In this document: positions 59,381-64,000 of the stretch, one piece after another
How positions within the stretch are numbered: the stretch's first letter is position 1
How the letters are laid out: every line of letters begins with the position of its first letter
Program-made: the position numbers and the translations under genes
Notes under the pieces: generated by a model
What the model was told of the DNA's origin: nothing
Seen by the model: only the letters and a program-made list of their open reading frames with translations
The model's database searches: none
Assembly: GCA_963818505.1 (NCBI GenBank)
Contig: CAWFSJ010000005.1
Location: forward strand, 620,001-684,000
Direction of reading: 5' to 3'
DNA: 64,000 nucleotides
Source of the DNA: JADKAV01 sp963818505
Lineage (GTDB): Bacteria > Actinomycetota > Actinomycetes > S36-B12 > UBA10799

Positions 59381-60670
59381 CTATGCCAGATCTGGACCGG
59401 GGGTTGCCGGTCCGGGGGGAAGATGAACGGGTGCATTTCCGAACGTATTGATCAGCTCGAGTTCCGCTTCGATCACGGTGGCAAGCCGACGAACGCCCTC
59501 GGCTATGCGCTCCGGCGTGGGGTAGCAGTAGGACAGCCGCATTGAGTCCCGCCCCTGCCCATCGACATAGAACCCGGTACCCGGGACGTACGCGACCAGC
59601 GCTGCCACAGCCCGCGGCAGCATGGCGGTCGCGTCGATGCCCCCGGGCAGGGTCACCCAGGAGTAGAAGCCGCCCGTTGGAACCGTCCACTTCGTCCCGG
59701 TCGGGAACTGCTGCTCCATCGTTGTCAGCAGGGCGTCTCGGCGTTCGCGGTACAACTCGCGGAAGGCCTTGACCTGGTCCATCCAGGGCTGGGTGCGCAA
59801 GTACTCCGACACCGTCAACTGGGCGAAGTTCGACGGGCACAGGATCGCGGCCTCGGACGCCAGCACCAGTTTCTCGCGCACCGCGTGCGGCGCGACTGCC
59901 CAACCTACGCGCAAGCCCGCAGCGATCGTCTTGCTGAACGAGCCGAGGTAGACCACACCTTCACTGTCATGCGAACGGATCGCCTGGGGCACTTCACCGT
60001 CGAATCCGAGCAAGCCGTACGGGTCGTCCTCGAGCAGCAGGACTCCGGCGTCCTGGGCGATCTTGAGGATCTGCTCGCGACGCGTTGGACCCTGCGAGAC
60101 ACCGGCCGGGTTGTGGTAGCTGGGGATCGTGTAGATCAGCTTGACCCGCTTGCCCGCCTCCCGGCACGAGATCAGCGCCTCTGCCAGCGCCTCGGGGACA
60201 AGGCCTTCGGAGTCCATGGGGACGTGTTGGACGTCGACCTGGTAGGAGCGGAAGACACCCAATGCACCCACGTATGACGGCGCCTCCACGAGCACCACGT
60301 CGCCTGGGTCGCAGAACACCCTGGTCACCAGGTCGAGGGCCATCTGGGATCCGGCGGTCACCACGATGTCGTCGGGGTGCGCGTGCACCCCCACGGGAGC
60401 CATGACCTCGCAGATCTGCTCGCGCAGTCCCTGATCACCTTGACCGTTGCCGTACTGCATCGCGATGTGCCCGCGTGTGGTCAGCAGGTGCGCGACAGTG
60501 CTCGCGATGGCGTCCATGGGCAGAGCATCCACGTAGGGCATGCCGCCAGCCAGCGACACCACTTCAGGCCGGGAAGCGACCGCGAACAACGCTCGGATCT
60601 CAGAGGCAGTCATCCCCATCGCGCGCGCGGCGTACGAGTCGATCCATGGATCCAGCCTTGATCCCGTCAT
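59381..60670 (-). CDS. PLP-dependent aminotransferase (class I/II, LysN-like)
   Basis: 429 residues. VVSLAGGMPYVDALPMDAI at the start, YGNGQGDQGLREQICEVM, YTIPSYHNPAGVS, LLLEDDPYGLLGFDG, YLGSFSKTIAAGLRVGW (PLP lysine) and YVPGTGFYVDGQGRDSMRLS with the Arg for the carboxylate. It is close to 2-aminoadipate/aromatic aminotransferases and to the MocR effector domain, without the DNA-binding part. A gene of this type near parB is common in actinobacteria. Substrate unknown. Confidence 0.88.
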   Translation of the reverse strand: MTGSRLDPWIDSYAARAMGMTASEIRALFAVASRPEVVSLAGGMPYVDALPMDAIASTVAHLLTTRGHIAMQYGNGQGDQGLREQICEVMAPVGVHAHPDDIVVTAGSQMALDLVTRVFCDPGDVVLVEAPSYVGALGVFRSYQVDVQHVPMDSEGLVPEALAEALISCREAGKRVKLIYTIPSYHNPAGVSQGPTRREQILKIAQDAGVLLLEDDPYGLLGFDGEVPQAIRSHDSEGVVYLGSFSKTIAAGLRVGWAVAPHAVREKLVLASEAAILCPSNFAQLTVSEYLRTQPWMDQVKAFRELYRERRDALLTTMEQQFPTGTKWTVPTGGFYSWVTLPGGIDATAMLPRAVAALVAYVPGTGFYVDGQGRDSMRLSYCYPTPERIAEGVRRLATVIEAELELINTFGNAPVHLPPGPATPGPDLA

Positions 60671-60696
60671 GCAGCCACCTCCGGTCTGTCTCTACC

Positions 60697-60816
60697 ATGC
60701 CTGTCGTGGACGACAAACACTCTGCCCGGGTCCTTTTACGCATTGTGGGCTTTGCGGCCCTCGGCGCGCTCGTAGGTTTTGTGCTCGGGGGTTTGCGCCC
60801 GCACGGCCCCCGTTAG
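60697..60816 (+). CDS. possible 39-residue single-helix membrane peptide
   Basis: MPVVDDKHSARVLLRIVGFA is followed by a helix (ALGALVGFVLGG) and a basic end (LRPHGPR). It lies in the 206-bp gap between the divergently placed aminotransferase start and the 3' end of the amidase gene. No ribosome site is clear and GTG at 60706 is another start. The composition suits a small membrane protein, but chance is not excluded. Confidence 0.4.
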   Translation: MPVVDDKHSARVLLRIVGFAALGALVGFVLGGLRPHGPR

Positions 60817-60876
60817 CGGGTCTGGGGCAGGGCGGCGGCGCCTGGTGGGCCGCTCTGGAATGTGGTGTTTGAAGGC

Positions 60877-61950
60877 TCACTGGGGGGCGAAGAAGTCGTG
60901 AATCGCCGATGCGACGCTTTCGGCGATCTCCTGGCGTGTGTGGGAGTCCTGCAGGCGCTTGAGGTCGGAGGCGTTGGACAGGTAGCCCGCTTCGAGGCGC
61001 ACGGCCGGCATGCGGGTCAGGCGCAGCAGATCCCAGGTCTTGGAATGGGCATGGCAGTCAGCGAGCCCCGTGCGTCCCACGACGTGATCGACTAGCAGTT
61101 CGGCGAACCGGCGGCCCATCATCGAGGCCGTGCGGGAACTGCCGTAGTAGTACGTCGCCGCTCCCGCTCCCTGCCCGGAGGGCTCCCAGTCGCAGTGCAC
61201 CGAGATGACCAGATCCGCCCCTACCCGGTTGGCGAACCCCGCACGTTCTGCTTCCGTGGCAGGAGACAAGTGGTTGGCACCCAGCGGCCGGGTCAGAAGC
61301 ACCTGGATGCCCAGTGCGGACAGCCGGCCCTCCAGCCTCGAGCAGATGTCGTCGATCACCCATTGCTCCGTGAGTGCGGACGGCCCGAGTTCGCGGCCAG
61401 GGTCGTTACCGCCGTGACCGGGGTCGATCACGATGACCTTGTCGGCCGTTCCGGTCTGCATCCGGGACAGGGCCTGCTGGTCGCGAAGGTGCTCTGGGGC
61501 CCCACCGCTGACCGTCCGGTTGAGCCGGTCGAGTTCGCGAAGGGTCATAGGCCCACAGACGCCGTCGGACTCCAGGCCGACATTGCGCTGGAAATCCCGC
61601 AGCGCGTGGTCGGTCGAGGGTCCGAACACCCCGTCGACCCGGCCACTGTCGAAGCCCATGTCCGTGAGCCTTCGTTGCAGGATCAGGGCGTCGTCGCCGA
61701 TCTGCATGTGACCGGCCGAGAAGGACAGCACCCGGTCCCCCAGGCGCCAACGCACCTCTTCAAGGCGGCGGAAGGTCTCAGGGCCGACGATGCCGTCCAC
61801 TGTCAAACCTTGTTGCTGCTGGAATCCGCGGACGGCCGCGTCCATGTGCTCGTCGAACCGCGTACCAGCTGTGGTCGGCAGCATCCCCAACCGAATCAGC
61901 CGGTCGCGTACCTCTGCGACGACCGGCCCGGCGTCACCGAGTCGAGCCAC
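60877..61950 (-). CDS. cwlM: N-acetylmuramoyl-L-alanine amidase, CwlM-like
   Basis: 357 residues. Two peptidoglycan-binding repeats at the N-terminus (FQQQQGLTVDGIVGPETF and DFQRNVGLESDGVCGPMTL), then an Amidase_3 domain with VIVIDPGHGGNDPGRE, DLVISVHCDWEPSG and MPAVRLEAGYLSN. The zinc ligands and the catalytic Glu all appear present. In mycobacteria the homologue next to trxC is a PknB substrate that regulates MurA; gene order here is the same. No signal peptide is seen, in agreement with a cytoplasmic role. It starts 4 bp after trxA ends. Confidence 0.92.
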   Translation of the reverse strand: MARLGDAGPVVAEVRDRLIRLGMLPTTAGTRFDEHMDAAVRGFQQQQGLTVDGIVGPETFRRLEEVRWRLGDRVLSFSAGHMQIGDDALILQRRLTDMGFDSGRVDGVFGPSTDHALRDFQRNVGLESDGVCGPMTLRELDRLNRTVSGGAPEHLRDQQALSRMQTGTADKVIVIDPGHGGNDPGRELGPSALTEQWVIDDICSRLEGRLSALGIQVLLTRPLGANHLSPATEAERAGFANRVGADLVISVHCDWEPSGQGAGAATYYYGSSRTASMMGRRFAELLVDHVVGRTGLADCHAHSKTWDLLRLTRMPAVRLEAGYLSNASDLKRLQDSHTRQEIAESVASAIHDFFAPQ

Positions 61951-61954
61951 GCCT

Positions 61955-62278
61955 TCAGCTGAGGTAGTCGCTCAGATCTGCGATGAGTGCAGCCTTGGGC
62001 TTCGCCCCGATGATCTGCTTCACGACCTTGCCACCGGAGAAGACGTTCATGGTGGGGATGGAGGTGATGCCGTACTGGGCGGCGATGGCCGGGTTCTCAT
62101 CGACGTTGAGCTTGGCTACGACGACCTCGGTGTGCTCGCCGGCGAGCTCCTCGAGGATGGGCGCGACCATGCGGCAGGGTCCGCACCACTCGGCCCAGAA
62201 GTCGACGATCACGGGCTTGTCGCTCATGAGCACGTCGTCGGCGAAGCTGGCGTCGGTCACGGTCTTAGTGGCAGACAT
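61955..62278 (-). CDS. trxA: thioredoxin
   Basis: 107 residues with the active site FWAEWCGPCRMVAPILEEL, the cis-Pro in GITSIPTMNVFSGG and the typical VAKLNVDENPAIA strand. Reduced by the neighbouring TrxB. Lies 44 bp downstream of trxB and upstream of the amidase gene. GAAGGAGAC precedes the ATG. Confidence 0.97.
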   Translation of the reverse strand: MSATKTVTDASFADDVLMSDKPVIVDFWAEWCGPCRMVAPILEELAGEHTEVVVAKLNVDENPAIAAQYGITSIPTMNVFSGGKVVKQIIGAKPKAALIADLSDYLS

Positions 62279-62322
62279 GGGTCTCCTTCGTTGTTGGGTT
62301 CGAGCCTAACTGCTGCTGGTTC

Positions 62323-63258
62323 TCAGGCGTGCTCGGCAAGGTGACGTTCAGCGTCGAGTGCCGCTGAGCAGCCGCTGCCGGCAGCGGTGATCGCCTGCCG
62401 GTAGGTGTGGTCGACCAGGTCGCCTGCAGCGAACACGCCCTCGACGTTGGTCTTGGTCGTGCGTCCCTGGACCAGCACGTAGCCCTCGCCGTCAAGATCG
62501 ACCTGCCCCTTGACCAACTCGGAGCGAGGGTCGTGGCCGATTGCGATGAAAACGCCGGTGACATCCAGGATGCGTTCCTGGCCGGTCACGCGGTCGCGAA
62601 GTCGCAACCCGTTGACCTTCTCGTCGCCGAGGACGTCGAGGACCTCGCTGTTCCATGCGACCTCGATCTTGGGGTTGGCCAGTGCCCGCTCGGCCATGAT
62701 CGCGCTGGCCCGGAACTCATCGCGCCGGTGCACGATGGTGACTTTCTCGGCGAAGCGGGTCAGGAAGGTGGCCTCCTCCATCGCGGAATCGCCCCCGCCG
62801 ATCACTGCGATGTGAGCGCCGCGGAAGAAGAAGCCGTCACACGTGGCACACCAGGAGACTCCGTGCCCGGACAGGCGCTTCTCATTGGGAAGCCCGAGTT
62901 CGCGGTATCCGGAACCCATGGCCAGGATCACGGTCCGAGCCCGCCAGACGTTACCGGCGTCGTCGGTGACCTCCTTGACGTCGCCCTCGAGCTTGACCTC
63001 GGTGGCGTCCTGGGTCAGGATCGTGGCCCCGAAACGCTGCGCCTGCTCGCGCATCGCGGTCATGAGATCGGGGCCCTGGATGCCCTCGGCGAAACCCGGG
63101 TAGTTCTCCACCTCGGTGGTGTTCATCAGCGCGCCGCCAGCGGTCACCGCACCCTCGATGAGAATCGGCGCCAACTGCGCGCGGGCCGCGTAGATGGCCG
63201 CGGTGTAGCCGGCCGGGCCGGACCCAACGATGACAACCTGATGTACTTCCTCGGTCAC
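62323..63258 (-). CDS. trxB: thioredoxin reductase
   Basis: 311 residues. FAD loop VVIVGSGPAGYTAAIYAA, GGALMNTTEVENYPGF, the redox CATC in GVSWCATCDGFFFRG, NADPH loop VIGGGDSAMEEATFL and VFAAGDLVDHTYRQAITAAG. The GTG at 63258 (VTEEVHQVV) has GAGGGAG upstream; a start 14 codons earlier is less likely. Reduces TrxA with NADPH. Confidence 0.96.
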   Translation of the reverse strand: MTEEVHQVVIVGSGPAGYTAAIYAARAQLAPILIEGAVTAGGALMNTTEVENYPGFAEGIQGPDLMTAMREQAQRFGATILTQDATEVKLEGDVKEVTDDAGNVWRARTVILAMGSGYRELGLPNEKRLSGHGVSWCATCDGFFFRGAHIAVIGGGDSAMEEATFLTRFAEKVTIVHRRDEFRASAIMAERALANPKIEVAWNSEVLDVLGDEKVNGLRLRDRVTGQERILDVTGVFIAIGHDPRSELVKGQVDLDGEGYVLVQGRTTKTNVEGVFAAGDLVDHTYRQAITAAGSGCSAALDAERHLAEHA

Positions 63259-63333
63259 GACGTACTCCCTCTTTCTGGCTCTGCCAGGCATAACCGGCAT
63301 AGGGGGGCCAGGTATTCCGATCCGGAACAGTAC

Positions 63334-63921
63334 CTAGAGCGTAGCCGTGGAGTTGTCGACGTCCAGAAGGAAGTGGCGAATCACATGGCTGTCGGTCGAT
63401 CCGCAGTCCGGTGACACGACCCACACCTCCTCGTATTCGCTGTCGCCGGGGTAGTTGCTGACGATGACCACTGCCGAACCGCCGGCATACAAGCCGACGT
63501 CGAGTACCAGGACCGTGCCGTAGGCATCGATCGACTCGGTGCAGGCGCCCAGTGCAGAGGCCGAATCCGCGAACGTGTTGGTGGGTTCATCGGTTGCGGG
63601 GGCACCCATGAAACGGGAGCGCAGCTGTGCGTCGAACTGGCCAGGATCGTAGATGGCACCGGCTTTGACGATTGGCTGCGCCGTGGGGGTCGGTGTGGAA
63701 GGGCTGCCACCGGCCACGCTGATGAGCATGACGAAAGCAGCCACCGCCGCTGCCACGAGCAGGCCGCTGAGGCGTCGCTGATGGCGAGGGGTCAGGTGCA
63801 CGACCTCTGCCACCTGCGATTCCTGCGCCAGTCGGTCGAGCACCGCTCGGCGGACATCGGCCGGTATGCCGACGGAGGGCAGGCCGGCAAGCCGCGCGCG
63901 CACTTCCTCGTCGCTGGTCAT
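63334..63921 (-). CDS. anti-sigma-factor-like membrane protein
   Basis: 195 residues: a cytoplasmic part of about 50 residues (EEVRARLAGLPSVGIPADVR), one helix (LSGLLVAAAVAAFVMLISVA) and an outer domain (GACTESIDAYGTVLVLDVGL, VWVVSPDCGSTDSHVI) with a possible disulfide. It overlaps the end of a probable sigma factor gene by 4 bp and precedes trxB, just as the sigM anti-sigma gene does in mycobacteria. Role inferred from layout and place. Confidence 0.65.
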   Translation of the reverse strand: MTSDEEVRARLAGLPSVGIPADVRRAVLDRLAQESQVAEVVHLTPRHQRRLSGLLVAAAVAAFVMLISVAGGSPSTPTPTAQPIVKAGAIYDPGQFDAQLRSRFMGAPATDEPTNTFADSASALGACTESIDAYGTVLVLDVGLYAGGSAVVIVSNYPGDSEYEEVWVVSPDCGSTDSHVIRHFLLDVDNSTATL

Positions 63922-64000
63922 GACCGGTCACCTCCCTCGTTCTCCCGTAGGACGACATGCTCTGCGTCGGGGTTCCGAACATTGCTCAAACGTTTGGCCA
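63918..64000 (-). CDS. probable ECF sigma factor, last 26 codons only (SigM-like by position)
   Basis: The frame ending at the TGA 63918-63920 reads AKRLSNVRNPDAEHVVLREN then EGGDRS and overlaps the anti-sigma start (ATGA). AKRLSN suits the end of a sigma region 4 helix. Only the tail is in the window, so the family is judged mainly from the order sigma, anti-sigma, trxB, trxA, cwlM. Confidence 0.4.
   Translation of the reverse strand, partial: AKRLSNVRNPDAEHVVLRENEGGDRS

Overview
The window is a piece of a high-GC actinobacterial (Actinomycetota) chromosome that carries the replication origin. The diagnostic genes are CrgA, a DUF3566 protein, a DLW-39 peptide, the FhaA-FhaB-PstP-RodA-PbpA-PknB signalling and wall cluster, a CwlM-like amidase beside trxA/trxB, and the order gyrA-gyrB-dciA-recF-dnaN-oriC-dnaA / rpmH-rnpA-yidD-yidC-jag-rsmG-parA-parB. 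I cannot assign a genus from sequence alone. Genes for galactofuran synthesis and export (glf, a GlfT2-like and a GlfT1-like transferase, Wzm/Wzt, a decaprenyl-phosphate phosphoribosyltransferase) point to a galactofuranose-containing wall or surface glycan of the general kind known from mycobacteria and relatives.

Region 1 (1-29.5 kb) is surface-glycan metabolism. It holds a truncated DUF1972 glycosyltransferase, a secreted clan GH-A hydrolase, the UbiA-type DPPR synthase, a WcaJ/WbaP-like initiating sugar-phosphate transferase, a PpgS-like GT2 with its DUF2304 partner, rmlA/rmlB/rmlD (no rmlC seen), glf-glfT2, an L-2-hydroxyglutarate oxidase, and a minus-strand run of amino-sugar genes (DegT aminotransferase, Gfo/Idh/MocA dehydrogenase, LpxA-family acyltransferase, GT2, second DegT enzyme, epimerase, hexapeptide acetyltransferase). 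After these come a polytopic YfhO-like protein, wzm/wzt, two further glycosyltransferases, a GtrA protein, and an operon of two SDR enzymes with a GMC oxidoreductase. Six genes between 8.1 and 19.6 kb are cut by many small frameshifts while their protein signatures stay well preserved across the breaks. This looks more like indel errors in the sequence than gene decay.

Region 2 (29.7-43.7 kb) holds the FHA/phosphatase/SEDS/PBP/kinase operon, a 17-bp minisatellite with an embedded 82-bp palindromic repeat in the convergent gap after pknB, then trpG/pabA, DUF881, crgA, a thiolase with a palindromic operator, rhomboid protease, cyclophilin, an AlkD-like protein, a collagen-like secreted protein, a second copy of the 82-bp repeat, and tRNA-Ala, DLW-39 and tRNA-Ile.

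Region 3 (43.7-64 kb) is the origin. gyrA, gyrB, dciA, recF and dnaN lie on the minus strand, followed by about 600 bp of oriC with DnaA boxes, then dnaA. rpmH to parB run on the plus strand with two parS sites. They are followed on the minus strand by ddl, an aminotransferase, the CwlM-like gene, trxA, trxB, an anti-sigma-like protein and the tail of a probable ECF sigma factor.

The main hypothesis from the hunt is that the GnnA-like dehydrogenase, GnnB-like aminotransferase and LpxA-family acyltransferase make a 3-amino/3-acylamido UDP-GlcNAc derivative in a Gram-positive-type bacterium. The neighbouring L-2-hydroxyglutarate oxidase would recycle the 2-hydroxyglutarate formed when the dehydrogenase cofactor is regenerated with 2-oxoglutarate.
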